From positions 1-64,000 of the forward strand of contig CANRIZ010000014.1 in NCBI GenBank assembly GCA_947630835.1: a DNA stretch of 64,000 nucleotides, read 5' to 3'. Positions 15,883 through 24,915 of the stretch are shown here, one piece after another (position 1 is the first letter of the stretch; the number at the start of each line of letters is the position of its first letter). The notes below the pieces were generated by a model. That model made no database searches. It was not told the origin of the DNA and was given only the letters and a program-made list of their open reading frames with translations. This stretch comes from an uncultured Clostridia bacterium (GTDB lineage Bacteria; Bacillota; Clostridia; Oscillospirales; Acutalibacteraceae). A program made the position numbers and the translations under genes.

Positions 15883-17561
15883 TGAGAAAAAAGAAAAGGA
15901 AATCCAAAATAACGGATGAAGTAATTGTGTTTTCAACTCAAACTCGGGGGGAAGATGAAGAGGAAAGCGTAACCGAGGCAGAAGCGGAAAAACCCGAAGA
16001 AGCCTTTGGGCAGGCGGATTTGCCGCACAGCGAAGATTTTGACGGGGATTTGCCGCAGGCAACGGACGGGGACGAAGCTTACGAAGAAGATTTTGCCGAA
16101 ACGCCGAAAGCGTCCGGGAAGGGCTTATTCGGCAGGTTGAAGAAAAAAAGAAGTACGGAAAAAGCCGAGAACACGGACGCTCCGCAGTATGAGGAGTCGG
16201 AGGGCGTTATCGTCGATATTGAGCCGGACGGCCATGACGATGGTTTAGACGAGGACGTTCGGGAAGAAGCGGAAACGGAAGAACCGCGCGAAGCCGATAC
16301 GGACTCCGAACCCGCAGGCGAAAAGGCTTTTGTCGAATATTCAAAAGCGGTTGACGATTTGCCCGTGGCGGAAAAATCGGACGACGTTTACGCTGATATA
16401 GTAAAGAATATCGAGGAAAACGTCCATGAGGAAAGAACCTCAAGACGCGCAAAATATGAAAGGGAGCAGAGCTTTGTAGACGTTCAAAACCCGTTCCAGA
16501 GGGACAGGGAAGCCCCGAAAGCGGGCGAGGAAAATCTTTCCTACGAGGACGTACAGCGCAAGGAGCTTAAAACCTTTGACGAAATTTTTGCTTCCGCAAA
16601 AGCCAAAATATTGCCGAAAAAGGGCGAAAAAAAGAGCGAAACGATAAGGAAAATCGTTGCAAACGCCGCGGTTGTTATTCTTATATGCTGCGGCATAGCT
16701 TTCGGAGTGCTTTTCGCCCAAAGCAAAAAGGCGGAAAAACAGCAGCTCGGGCTTTCAAGCCAAATTGTCGACGTGTCGGATACCGAGGAGGAAGAACAGC
16801 TTTGGGAGGAGTTTAAGGCAAAGTACCCCAATATAAAAACTCCCGAGGGAATGATGGCGAAATACGCTTATCTTTACGCCATAAACCAACAGCTTGTAGG
16901 CTGGATAAGCGTTCCGAATTCCGGAATCGACGTTCAGGTAGTGCAGTCGTCAAACAACAAGGATTATCTTAAAAAGGATTTTTACGGCAACTACAGCAGA
17001 TACGGCTGTCCGTTTATGGATTACAGGAACGACGCAAGGTATCTTAACCAGAACACCATAATTTACGGTCACCACATGAGCGACGGGCTTATATTTGCGG
17101 AGCTTAGCAAGTACAAGGAGCTTGACGGCTTCCTCGAATCGCCGATTATCCGTTTTGATACGCTCTATAAAACGCAGTATTTTAAAATCTACGCCGCGTT
17201 TATAACCAATACCCGAGAGGAGGACGATAACGGTTATATATTCAACTACACCGTAACGTCCTTTGCAAGCACCCGCAATTTTGACGATTATATAGCGGCT
17301 CTTGACGAAAGAAAGCTTTATACGACGGGCGTTGATATAAATTCGGGAGATAAGCTTCTAACGCTTTCTACCTGCACTTACGAGTTTAACGACGCAAGGC
17401 TGGTAATAGTTGCAAGGATGCTTCGCACCGGAGAAACCGTTGATATCGATACAACCTACGCCGCAAAGAACGGCAACCCGCATTATCCTCAGGTTTGGTA
17501 CGACAAAAACGGTAAGAGCAATCCCTTTGCGAACGCCGTAAAGTGGTATCCCGAAGGCTGA
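15882..17561 (+). CDS. Class B sortase, copy 3, with long acidic N-terminus
   Basis: A 559-residue sortase whose first 250 residues are a very acidic, Glu/Asp-rich cytoplasmic region without recognised domains, followed by a membrane helix (IVANAAVVILICCGIAFGVLF) and the class B catalytic domain. His is in IIYGHHMSDGLIF, Cys in TLSTCTYEFNDA, and the Arg in DARLVIVARM. The catalytic domain is more divergent than copies 1 and 2 and closer to the common SrtB. Start and previous stop share one base (TAATG). The acidic region could dock partner proteins; this is inference. Confidence 0.92.
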   Translation: MRKKKRKSKITDEVIVFSTQTRGEDEEESVTEAEAEKPEEAFGQADLPHSEDFDGDLPQATDGDEAYEEDFAETPKASGKGLFGRLKKKRSTEKAENTDAPQYEESEGVIVDIEPDGHDDGLDEDVREEAETEEPREADTDSEPAGEKAFVEYSKAVDDLPVAEKSDDVYADIVKNIEENVHEERTSRRAKYEREQSFVDVQNPFQRDREAPKAGEENLSYEDVQRKELKTFDEIFASAKAKILPKKGEKKSETIRKIVANAAVVILICCGIAFGVLFAQSKKAEKQQLGLSSQIVDVSDTEEEEQLWEEFKAKYPNIKTPEGMMAKYAYLYAINQQLVGWISVPNSGIDVQVVQSSNNKDYLKKDFYGNYSRYGCPFMDYRNDARYLNQNTIIYGHHMSDGLIFAELSKYKELDGFLESPIIRFDTLYKTQYFKIYAAFITNTREEDDNGYIFNYTVTSFASTRNFDDYIAALDERKLYTTGVDINSGDKLLTLSTCTYEFNDARLVIVARMLRTGETVDIDTTYAAKNGNPHYPQVWYDKNGKSNPFANAVKWYPEG

Positions 17562-17598
17562 AGATATAAATAATTATTATATAAGGTGGTAAAGAAAC

Positions 17599-19956
17599 AT
17601 GGATATGAAGTTGTTTTCATTGACGCGCAGTAACGAGAGTGTGCCGGTAAAGCTTCAGATTAAGATTATCGGGAGCTTGAGCAGCTTTTCCGACGATGAC
17701 CTTACTTTTGAAGAATATAAATCCCTTAAAGAGATGTTCGGCGCTCTTGCAAAGGCCCTCAAGGAAAACGAATTTATCGTTATCTCCGTTGCGGGGAATA
17801 TTTATAACAGCGTTAAGCTTAAAATTATGAACGCTCTTTCGCTTAAAGCCGAGGAGGACTCCGATATTGCCGAAAAGCTCAAAAGTATGGGTATGGACGA
17901 CGAGCTTGCGGCAAAAAACGCCGCCATGCCTTCGGGCGCTACGGTTTTCCGTTCGGCGGATTGCATTTATTCGGGCTTTGCGGTTAAAAAGGGCAGTCAG
18001 ACCGTTGCAATGATTCCCCTTGACGAAAACAGAACGGACAGCGTCTTAAAAAGAGGGCTTATTCCGTATCTTACAAACGGCGGCAAGCTCAACCGCATTT
18101 ACGAAGAACCCGCCGAGGCCGCCGCGCCGCCCGTAAAAGAGAATAAAAAGGCTGTCGAAATAAACAGGAATATAGTAATTGAAACGCTTAACGTGCTTCG
18201 TGAAAACGACGTTAAAATTGCGGTAAACGGCAATACAAATTCCATCGTTTTAAAGGAATTCGGCGAGGGAATAGAGGGCTTCGACGAGTATTTTTCCTTC
18301 ACCCCGCATATCGAGGACAAGGGCGATTACAGCGTTACCGATTATGCCGCCCAGCTTGCAAAGGCGGCAAAGGAGATGTCGGAGTCGGATCTCGGCGCAT
18401 GCGTTTCGGATATATATACTTCGGATGAATGCGATTATATCTGCATAGCCGTCGCTACGGACAAATCCGCGCTTGTCAGAAAAATTTATAAAGACAACGA
18501 CGAAACCGACGAGATGTTTATGCACATAGCGGCGGAGGAGCTTTTTTCGCTGATAACCGAAAAGGCTGAGGGCAACAATGCCGTCGGCATAGAGATTGCC
18601 GAGGAAGAGGAGTTTGAGGAAAAGAAGCTTGATCCCAAGGCCAAGAAAATAATAATTTCCGTTGTAGCTGTTATACTTGTGCTTGCCATAGTTACGGGCG
18701 TTCTGTTCTTCGTAAAGAAGAAAAAGGACGAACGCGAGCTTGCCGCCGCCGCAACAACCACTACAACCACAACGACCACTACCACCACGCAGGCTCCGGT
18801 AACGGTTGAAACAAAACCGATGTCGCAAATAATGGCGGAAAGCTTTATTGAAAGCGCAAATAATCCGCAGGAAAATCAGGGCGCAAGCAAGAAGGCGGTA
18901 TCGGGTCCCGTTCCGCTTCAAATTACGGTAAACGGGGAACAGCTTGACGCAAAACAGGCTATATCAAGGATAGTTGAAGCCGAAATGGGCAAGGATTATA
19001 ACGCCGAGGCGTTAAAGGCTCAGGCGGTTATCGTATATTCTTATCTCAGATACATTCAGACCGGTTGGAAAATCGAGGGCGTCAAAATGGCGGATAATGC
19101 GAGCGACGAGGTATCCAAGGCGGTTAACGAGGTATTCGGTCAATACATAACGGTTGACGGAAACCTCGCGTTTACTCCGTATTTCCCGATGTCTGCGGGC
19201 AAGTCGGCGTCGAGCGAAACCGTATTTTCCTCGAAAACAAATTATCTTGTAAGCGCGGACTGCTCCTCGGATAAAACCGAAAGCGACTACAAGAGAACGG
19301 TCGAGGTAAAGGCGCAGGATTTAAGGGCGGCAATCAGCGCTTATAATTCGGAAATCAAGCTTGAAGAGGACGATACGAAGCTTATTGCCATAAAGGCGCA
19401 CGACAAATGCGTTGACGAAAACACCGGCTATGTTTCAAAAATCGCCGTAGGCGACAGGGAAATTTCCGGTTACGAGTTTATTTACAACGTGCTTAAAAAC
19501 AAAGACGTCAATTCCCTGTGCTTCGGCTTTGAGTACGATAAGGAAAGCGGAAGCTTCAAATTCACCCTTTACGGCGAGGGTATAGGCGTCGGAATGAGCC
19601 AAAAGGCCGCCAACTTCGACGCGGGCAAGGGCAAAAAATACGACGCTATACTCAAGACGTATTTTAAGGGCATAAAGATAGAAAAGGATACCGCAAACGG
19701 AACGCAGTCCGGCACGACTGCGGCGACAACCAAAAAAGCGACTAAATCATCGGGAACTTCCTCCAAAAAACGCGTGGTAACCACGACTAAAAAACGTGCG
19801 GCGACCACAGCTAAGAGTACAAGCACCCGGGCGGCGCAAACCGCCAAGCCCGCCGGCGCAACGGTAACGCAAAAGGCTACTCAGCCGGCAGCCGAAAATA
19901 CGCAGGCGCCGGCAGAGCCGGTAACGCAGGGCGAAACTCCCGTTCCCGAGGAATAA
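17599..19956 (+). CDS. Membrane protein: degenerate CinA-like cytoplasmic region, Thr-rich linker, SpoIID domain
   Basis: A 785-residue single-pass protein. The C-terminal outside part (about residues 435-690) is a SpoIID/LytB domain, with IVEAEMGKDYNAEALKAQAV, FPMSAGKSAS and GEGIGVGMSQKAA; SpoIID cleaves denuded peptidoglycan glycan strands. One helix (IIISVVAVILVLAIVTGVLFF) near residue 355 is followed by twelve Thr residues. The first 345 residues face the cytoplasm and look like a decayed CinA: MPSGATVFRSADCIYSGFAV and MIPLDENRTDSVLKRGLIPY match the CinA N-domain, and the later ETLNVLRENDVKIAV...ICIAVATD parallels PncC without its SCTGG. The tail is Thr/Lys/Ala rich. The CinA reading is by eye. 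Confidence 0.8.
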   Translation: MDMKLFSLTRSNESVPVKLQIKIIGSLSSFSDDDLTFEEYKSLKEMFGALAKALKENEFIVISVAGNIYNSVKLKIMNALSLKAEEDSDIAEKLKSMGMDDELAAKNAAMPSGATVFRSADCIYSGFAVKKGSQTVAMIPLDENRTDSVLKRGLIPYLTNGGKLNRIYEEPAEAAAPPVKENKKAVEINRNIVIETLNVLRENDVKIAVNGNTNSIVLKEFGEGIEGFDEYFSFTPHIEDKGDYSVTDYAAQLAKAAKEMSESDLGACVSDIYTSDECDYICIAVATDKSALVRKIYKDNDETDEMFMHIAAEELFSLITEKAEGNNAVGIEIAEEEEFEEKKLDPKAKKIIISVVAVILVLAIVTGVLFFVKKKKDERELAAAATTTTTTTTTTTTQAPVTVETKPMSQIMAESFIESANNPQENQGASKKAVSGPVPLQITVNGEQLDAKQAISRIVEAEMGKDYNAEALKAQAVIVYSYLRYIQTGWKIEGVKMADNASDEVSKAVNEVFGQYITVDGNLAFTPYFPMSAGKSASSETVFSSKTNYLVSADCSSDKTESDYKRTVEVKAQDLRAAISAYNSEIKLEEDDTKLIAIKAHDKCVDENTGYVSKIAVGDREISGYEFIYNVLKNKDVNSLCFGFEYDKESGSFKFTLYGEGIGVGMSQKAANFDAGKGKKYDAILKTYFKGIKIEKDTANGTQSGTTAATTKKATKSSGTSSKKRVVTTTKKRAATTAKSTSTRAAQTAKPAGATVTQKATQPAAENTQAPAEPVTQGETPVPEE

Positions 19957-19985
19957 GACAAAGACATAAAAAGGGGTAATTTCTT

Positions 19986-21005
19986 ATGACAATTCTTGTA
20001 ACCGGAGGCGCAGGCTTCATAGGTTCTCACACTTGCGTGGAGCTGCTTAACGCAGGCTATGACGTAGTGACGGTTGACAATTACTACAATTCAAACCCGA
20101 AGGCCCTCGACAGGGTAAAGGAGCTTACTGGCAAGGATTTTAAAGCATATGAATGTGATATACGGGATACCGAGGGTATGGATAAAATATTCAAAGAGAA
20201 TAAAATCGACGCCGTAATTCATTTTGCGGGACTTAAAGCCGTACCCGAATCCGTCAAAAAACCCATAGAGTATTACGACAACAACGTAGGCGGAACATTA
20301 AAGCTTTGCGACGTTATGAGAAATAACGGCTGTAAAAACATAGTTTTCAGCTCATCCGCAACCGTTTACGGTATGAATAACATATCGCCGCTTAAAGAAA
20401 GTATGAAAACCGGCGGAACTACCAATCCCTACGGAACAACAAAGTATATGATTGAGATTATACTTGAGGATATTTGTAAATCCGACCCGGAATGGAACGC
20501 CACGCTGTTAAGGTATTTCAATCCCATAGGCGCTCATAAGAGCGGCAGAATAGGCGAAAATCCCAACGGCATACCGAATAATCTTATGCCCTATATTACT
20601 CAGGTTGCAATAGGAAAAATTCCGTATTTGAACGTTTGCGGAAACGATTACGATACTCCCGACGGCACGGGCGTAAGGGATTATATCCATGTCGTTGACC
20701 TTGCCGACGGTCACGTTAAAGCGGTTAGGAACATACTTGAGGGCAAAAAAGGCGTTCAGGTGTTTAATCTGGGTACGGGCAAGGGCTACAGCGTGCTTGA
20801 CATCGTTAAGGCTTTCAGCAAGGCGTACGGTAAGGATTTGCCTTACAAAATCGCTCCCCGCCGTCCCGGCGATATAGACGTTTGCTATTCCGACCCTTCA
20901 AAGGCAAAAGAGGTTCTCGGCTGGGAAGCAAAAAGGGGCATAGAAGAAATGTGCGAGGATTCCTGGCGCTGGCAGTCGCAAAACCCGAACGGATACGACG
21001 ATTGA
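19986..21005 (+). CDS. galE: UDP-glucose 4-epimerase
   Basis: A 339-residue short-chain dehydrogenase-type epimerase interconverting UDP-glucose and UDP-galactose. NAD binding: [19 protein letters not shown] at the start. Catalytic Tyr-x-x-x-Lys: YGTTKYMIE, with Ser in [21 protein letters not shown] (here [14 protein letters not shown]) and [17 protein letters not shown] are GalE signatures. It supplies UDP-sugars for surface polysaccharides, fitting the neighbouring wall genes. GGGG before TAATTTCTTATG is the ribosome binding site. Confidence 0.96.
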   Translation: MTILVTGGAGFIGSHTCVELLNAGYDVVTVDNYYNSNPKALDRVKELTGKDFKAYECDIRDTEGMDKIFKENKIDAVIHFAGLKAVPESVKKPIEYYDNNVGGTLKLCDVMRNNGCKNIVFSSSATVYGMNNISPLKESMKTGGTTNPYGTTKYMIEIILEDICKSDPEWNATLLRYFNPIGAHKSGRIGENPNGIPNNLMPYITQVAIGKIPYLNVCGNDYDTPDGTGVRDYIHVVDLADGHVKAVRNILEGKKGVQVFNLGTGKGYSVLDIVKAFSKAYGKDLPYKIAPRRPGDIDVCYSDPSKAKEVLGWEAKRGIEEMCEDSWRWQSQNPNGYDD

Positions 21006-21086
21006 CAAGGCTTTATTAAAATGCGGTAAAAAGGCGAAATTTTGCGCCGCAATGTTTTTTGAAAAATACAGTTAAGGTGATTTAGT

Positions 21087-22274
21087 ATGAATTATAAGTT
21101 CTCGGACAGAATATCGTCGCTTCAGCCCTCGGCGATAAGGGAGATATTAAAAGCTACCTCCGACCCGTCGGTAATTCCTTTTGCGGCGGGCAACCCGGAC
21201 GTTGCGGCGTTCCCTATAGAAGACGTAAAAAAAATATCGAAAAGAATTTTTGACGAGATGCCCGTTACCGCTTTGCAGTACGGCATTACGGAGGGTTATG
21301 CGCCGTTGAGGGAAACGGTTAAAAATTATGTCAAAAAATCCAAAAACATAGGCAGGGATTTTGACAGCGTTATAATAACCTCGGGCGCAACGCAGATAAT
21401 GGACCTTACCACCAAGGTTTTCTGCAATTTCGGCGATACCGTTATATGCGAAACTCCCTCTTTTATCGGTTCGCTCAACTGCTTCCGTTCATACGGCTGC
21501 AAGCTTAAAGGCGTGCCGGTAGAAGCGGACGGTATGAACACCGATATACTTGAGGAAAAGCTTAAAACAAGCGAGAACGTAAGGTTTATTTACACTATAC
21601 CCAATTTCCAAAATCCCTCGGGCGCAACCATGAGCTATGAAAAGAGAAAAAAGCTTTACGAGCTTGCGAAAAAATACAACGTTATGATTTTGGAGGATAA
21701 TCCTTACGGCGATTTAAGAGTTGCCGGCAGCGATATACCGACGATTAAAAGCATGGACGAGGACGGAATAGTTATATACGCAGGTTCGTTTTCCAAGGTT
21801 TTGGCGCCGGGCATCCGTATAGGCTATATCGTAGCCCCGTCCGAGGTCGTTGCCAAAATGACCGTAGGCAAGCAGGCGGCGGATACACATTCAACAATGT
21901 TTTCCCAGATACTTGTAGACGAGTGGATGAAAACCACCGACTTTGAAGCGCATATTGAAAAAATCAGAGAAATATACAGAAGGAAGCTCAATCTTATGTG
22001 CAGCTTGATTGACGAAAAGCTCGGGGATTTCGTAAAGTACGTTCGTCCCGAGGGCGGTCTTTTCGTATGGTGCGAATTGCCCGAAAAAGTCGATATGCTT
22101 GAGTTTGTAAAAAGATGCGTCGACAACAAGCTTGCGGTTGTTCCGGGTACGGCGTTCACCGTCGAGGAGGGCGAAAAGACAAATTGCTTCAGAATGAATT
22201 TCTCAACGCCCACAGACGAAAAAATCAAAGAGGGTATGGATATACTCGAAAAGGTAAAGCGGAGCTATGTATGA
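21087..22274 (+). CDS. PLP-dependent class I/II aminotransferase (2-aminoadipate/MocR-like type)
   Basis: A 395-residue fold-type I aminotransferase. The opening FSDRISSLQPSAIREILKAT and IPFAAGNPD are typical of the Aro8/LysN-like branch; PLP lysine is in YAGSFSKVLAPGIRIGY (about residue 236) and the substrate-binding Arg lies near FRMNFSTP. No N-terminal HTH is present, so it is the enzyme alone, not a MocR regulator. Substrates in this branch are aromatic or branched amino acids or 2-aminoadipate; which one cannot be told here. AAGGTGATT precedes ATG. The end overlaps rsmA by eight bases. Confidence 0.88.
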   Translation: MNYKFSDRISSLQPSAIREILKATSDPSVIPFAAGNPDVAAFPIEDVKKISKRIFDEMPVTALQYGITEGYAPLRETVKNYVKKSKNIGRDFDSVIITSGATQIMDLTTKVFCNFGDTVICETPSFIGSLNCFRSYGCKLKGVPVEADGMNTDILEEKLKTSENVRFIYTIPNFQNPSGATMSYEKRKKLYELAKKYNVMILEDNPYGDLRVAGSDIPTIKSMDEDGIVIYAGSFSKVLAPGIRIGYIVAPSEVVAKMTVGKQAADTHSTMFSQILVDEWMKTTDFEAHIEKIREIYRRKLNLMCSLIDEKLGDFVKYVRPEGGLFVWCELPEKVDMLEFVKRCVDNKLAVVPGTAFTVEEGEKTNCFRMNFSTPTDEKIKEGMDILEKVKRSYV

Positions 22275-23130
22275 GCTTTCCGACGCGGGCACAATTAAAA
22301 TGCTGCTCGAAAAGCACGGCTTTTCCTTTTCAAAATCGCTCGGGCAGAATTTCCTTATAAACCCCGCCGTCTGCCCCGCTATGGCGGAGGAAGCCGTTTT
22401 AAGCGATGAGGACGGCATAATCGAAATAGGCGCGGGAATAGGGGTTCTTACCTCCGAGCTTTGCAAAAGGGCAAAAAAGGTCGTTTCCGTGGAGCTTGAC
22501 AAAAGGCTTTTGCCCGTTTTAAGCGAAACGCTTTCGGAGTTTGATAATATCGAGATAGTAAACGGTGATATTTTAAAGGTCGATTTGCATAAGCTTACAG
22601 AGGAAAAGCTCGGCGGCTGTAAAAATATTTCCGTGTGCGCCAATCTGCCGTATTATATAACCTCGCCCGTCATTATGCGCCTGCTTGAGGAAAAACTCCC
22701 CATAAAGCAGATAATCGTAATGGTGCAGAGGGAGGCGGCGGACAGACTGGCGGCAGAGGTCGGCACAAGAAATTCCGGCGCAATAACGGTTGCGGTTAAT
22801 TACTATGCGAGGGTGCAGAAGCTTTTTAACGTTTCAAAGGGCTCGTTTATGCCGAGTCCAAAGGTCGATTCCGCGGTGATAAAGCTTGATTTATACGAAA
22901 AGCCGCCCGTCGAGGTCCGCGACGAAAAGCTTTTCTTCGATTTGGTAAGGGCGATATTTATGCAGAGGAGAAAAACCGCGCTCAATTCCGTTTCGGCGGG
23001 TATGGCGCTGCCGAAGCAAACGGTTTTGCGGGCGCTTGGGGACTGCGGCTTCGACCCTTCCGTAAGGGCGGAAAAGCTTAATCTCGGCGAGCTTTGCGCG
23101 CTTGCCGACAGAATTAAAGAGGTAATGTAA
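22267..23130 (+). CDS. rsmA: 16S rRNA adenine dimethyltransferase RsmA (KsgA)
   Basis: A 287-residue methyltransferase that dimethylates two adjacent adenines near the 3' end of 16S rRNA. SKSLGQNFLINPAV at about residue 18 is the family start; IIEIGAGIGVLTSELCKRAK binds SAM; NLPYYITSPVIMRLL is motif IV; MVQREAADRLAAEVGTR and FMPSPKVDSAVIKL are further signatures. The ATG lies eight bases inside the aminotransferase gene and the TSCPD gene follows one base after its stop, so all three are probably co-translated. Confidence 0.96.
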   Translation: MYELSDAGTIKMLLEKHGFSFSKSLGQNFLINPAVCPAMAEEAVLSDEDGIIEIGAGIGVLTSELCKRAKKVVSVELDKRLLPVLSETLSEFDNIEIVNGDILKVDLHKLTEEKLGGCKNISVCANLPYYITSPVIMRLLEEKLPIKQIIVMVQREAADRLAAEVGTRNSGAITVAVNYYARVQKLFNVSKGSFMPSPKVDSAVIKLDLYEKPPVEVRDEKLFFDLVRAIFMQRRKTALNSVSAGMALPKQTVLRALGDCGFDPSVRAEKLNLGELCALADRIKEVM

Positions 23131-23131
23131 A

Positions 23132-23395
23132 ATGTATTCTTACAAAACGCAGGGAACCTGCTCAAAGCAAATTGACATAGAGCTTGACGGCGATATTATT
23201 AAGAGCGTGAAGTTTTACGGCGGCTGTAACGGAAACTTGCAGGGAATTTCGAGAATAGTCGTCGGCAAAACCGTGGACGAGGTTGAAAAGGCGTTCGCCG
23301 GGGTAAAATGCGGCTTTAAGCAGACCTCCTGCCCCGACCAGCTTGCAAGAGCTTTGCGCGAGGCGCTGAAAAACGCCGAAACAGAAGCTCATTGA
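23132..23395 (+). CDS. TSCPD domain protein (TIGR03905 type)
   Basis: An 87-residue protein: TQGTCSKQIDIELDG, FYGGCNGNLQGISRIVVGK and QTSCPDQLARALREAL. The TSCPD motif and Cys positions match a small Firmicute family related to the C-terminal region of class II ribonucleotide reductases, likely metal or zinc binding. Function is not established. It is the last gene before a strong terminator. Confidence 0.9.
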   Translation: MYSYKTQGTCSKQIDIELDGDIIKSVKFYGGCNGNLQGISRIVVGKTVDEVEKAFAGVKCGFKQTSCPDQLARALREALKNAETEAH

Positions 23396-23410
23396 TATGG
23401 TTTCGGATAA

Positions 23411-23449
23411 AAACAGCAGGCTCAAAAGGAAAGAGCCTGCTGTTTTTTT
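23411..23449 (+). terminator. Rho-independent terminator closing the rsmA run
   Basis: AACAGCAGGCTC and GAGCCTGCTGTT form a perfect 12-bp stem with a short loop followed by seven T residues. Confidence 0.92.
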
Positions 23450-23482
23450 ATGGAGACGTGAGGTCGTCGCAGAGGTGAGAAA

Positions 23483-23956
23483 TTATCTGTTTTCCGGGTT
23501 GCCGCCTTTGTCCGCCTTTTTCATAGCCCACAGCTTGTTAAGCAAAAAATTACACGGCACGGTGACAAAAAGCGTGAGAAGCGGCGCAAGGTATTCGGAC
23601 ACTCCGAGCTTGTCCGCAAGAATATAAAGCAGTAAGGAGTTAAGTCCGAGTCCTGTAAACGCATAGGTACAATAGGACTTTATAAGCCCTCGGAAAATAT
23701 TGATTTTTGTGCGAAAAACAAAAAAGTGATTTAAAAAGAAAGCGCATGCCGTTGAGATTATGAACGCCATAGCGTTGGCAAGCAGTAATTTAAGCCCGAG
23801 GCGAAGGCACAGCACGGTTACCGCGTAGGAAACAAAGGTATTGATAAATCCGGCAAAGCAAAAGCGTATGATTTCCCGGGCAAGCTGTTTTATTCCGCCG
23901 TAGTTGCGAATAATTGCGCAAATTTGTATTTTTAAACGGGATAAATATTTTTTCAC
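23483..23956 (-). CDS. GtrA family membrane protein
   Basis: A 157-residue protein with four membrane helices: REIIRFCFAGFINTFVSYAV, ANAMAFIISTACAFFLNHFFVFR and two C-terminal helices. GtrA-like proteins act in moving lipid-linked sugars across the membrane for decoration of wall or surface polymers. The start is GTG overlapping the stop of the GT2 gene (GTGA), as is usual for GtrB-GtrA pairs. It is the third gene of a GT-C/GT2/GtrA operon. Confidence 0.9.
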   Translation of the reverse strand: MKKYLSRLKIQICAIIRNYGGIKQLAREIIRFCFAGFINTFVSYAVTVLCLRLGLKLLLANAMAFIISTACAFFLNHFFVFRTKINIFRGLIKSYCTYAFTGLGLNSLLLYILADKLGVSEYLAPLLTLFVTVPCNFLLNKLWAMKKADKGGNPENR

Positions 23957-24915
23957 TGCTCTTTATCACCCTTATTTTCTTTTTGCTTGTCCTCCTTTGA
24001 CAGCAAATACCTGGGCTTTTTCTTTACCTCGTCAAAAATACGCCAAAGGTATTCTCCGAGTACGCCGAGGGAAAGCAGAATTAACCCCGAGAAGAAAGCG
24101 ATAAGAACGGCAAGGGTAGTCCAACCGGGGACGGTACGCGGCATAACGATACCCATAATAAGCAGGTAAAGACTGTATAAAAATGCCAATGCCGCGCTTA
24201 TGCAGCCGACGCAGGTCATAATTCTCAACGGAAGATAGGTATATGTAGTAAAAATATCAATAAACAGCTTTAATTTTTTTGAAAGAGTCCAGCCCGATTT
24301 ACCGACTTCACGTTTCCTTCTGGTGTAGCTGATAAACGAGGTCGGAACGCTCAGCCAAAGCAGAGAAATCTGAGGCTGGCAGTTTTTTTCGCTTACGGCG
24401 AGCAAATCGTCGCGAACACTTTTGTCCATAAGATAAAAATCAAAGCCGCCGCTCGGGTATTCGGGGTCTATAAATCTCTTGATAAGCTTGTGCGTTATGC
24501 GGGAAAAGAGTACCGATATACCGCGCTCGTCACGGGACTCTCGAACGGCGCATACCAATTGGCTGCCTTCCTCGTATTTTTTTAACATATCCGCAAACAA
24601 TTCCAAAGGATCTTGTAAATCGGCGCTTATAACGCCTATAACATCACCCTTGGCTATCGAAAGACCGTGATAAATTGCCGCCGTCTGACCGAAATTCTTT
24701 CTAAAAGAAGCTATATTTATAATTTCGGGATATTTCTGCTTGTACTCCTGCATTATTCTCCAGGAATCATCGGGCGAACCGTCGTTTACCATAACGATTT
24801 CCACTTGATAATCGGAAAAAAGAACGGGTATGGCGTCTATTACGGCGGGGATTGTCACAGGCAGATTTTGCTCGTTTTTATAAATCGGAATAACAATTGA
24901 AAAAATCTTGCTCAT
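23953..24915 (-). CDS. Family 2 glycosyltransferase, GtrB/DPM1-like
   Basis: A 320-residue enzyme with a GT-A domain (FSIVIPIYKNEQNLPVTIPA at the start; VMVNDGSPDDSWRIM; VISADLQDPLEL with the DxD-like metal site) and two C-terminal membrane helices (ISAALAFLYSLYLLIMGIVM and the following). Such enzymes attach a sugar from a nucleotide donor to undecaprenyl phosphate. With the adjacent GtrA and the GT-C protein this forms a complete lipid-linked sugar pathway. Start ATG abuts the end of the GT-C gene. Confidence 0.93.
   Translation of the reverse strand: MSKIFSIVIPIYKNEQNLPVTIPAVIDAIPVLFSDYQVEIVMVNDGSPDDSWRIMQEYKQKYPEIINIASFRKNFGQTAAIYHGLSIAKGDVIGVISADLQDPLELFADMLKKYEEGSQLVCAVRESRDERGISVLFSRITHKLIKRFIDPEYPSGGFDFYLMDKSVRDDLLAVSEKNCQPQISLLWLSVPTSFISYTRRKREVGKSGWTLSKKLKLFIDIFTTYTYLPLRIMTCVGCISAALAFLYSLYLLIMGIVMPRTVPGWTTLAVLIAFFSGLILLSLGVLGEYLWRIFDEVKKKPRYLLSKEDKQKENKGDKEQ

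Noticed and set aside
18486-18788. Minus-strand ORF beginning with a long valine run.
   Set aside because: It is the reverse of the Thr-tract codons (ACN repeats) in the SpoIID-domain gene.
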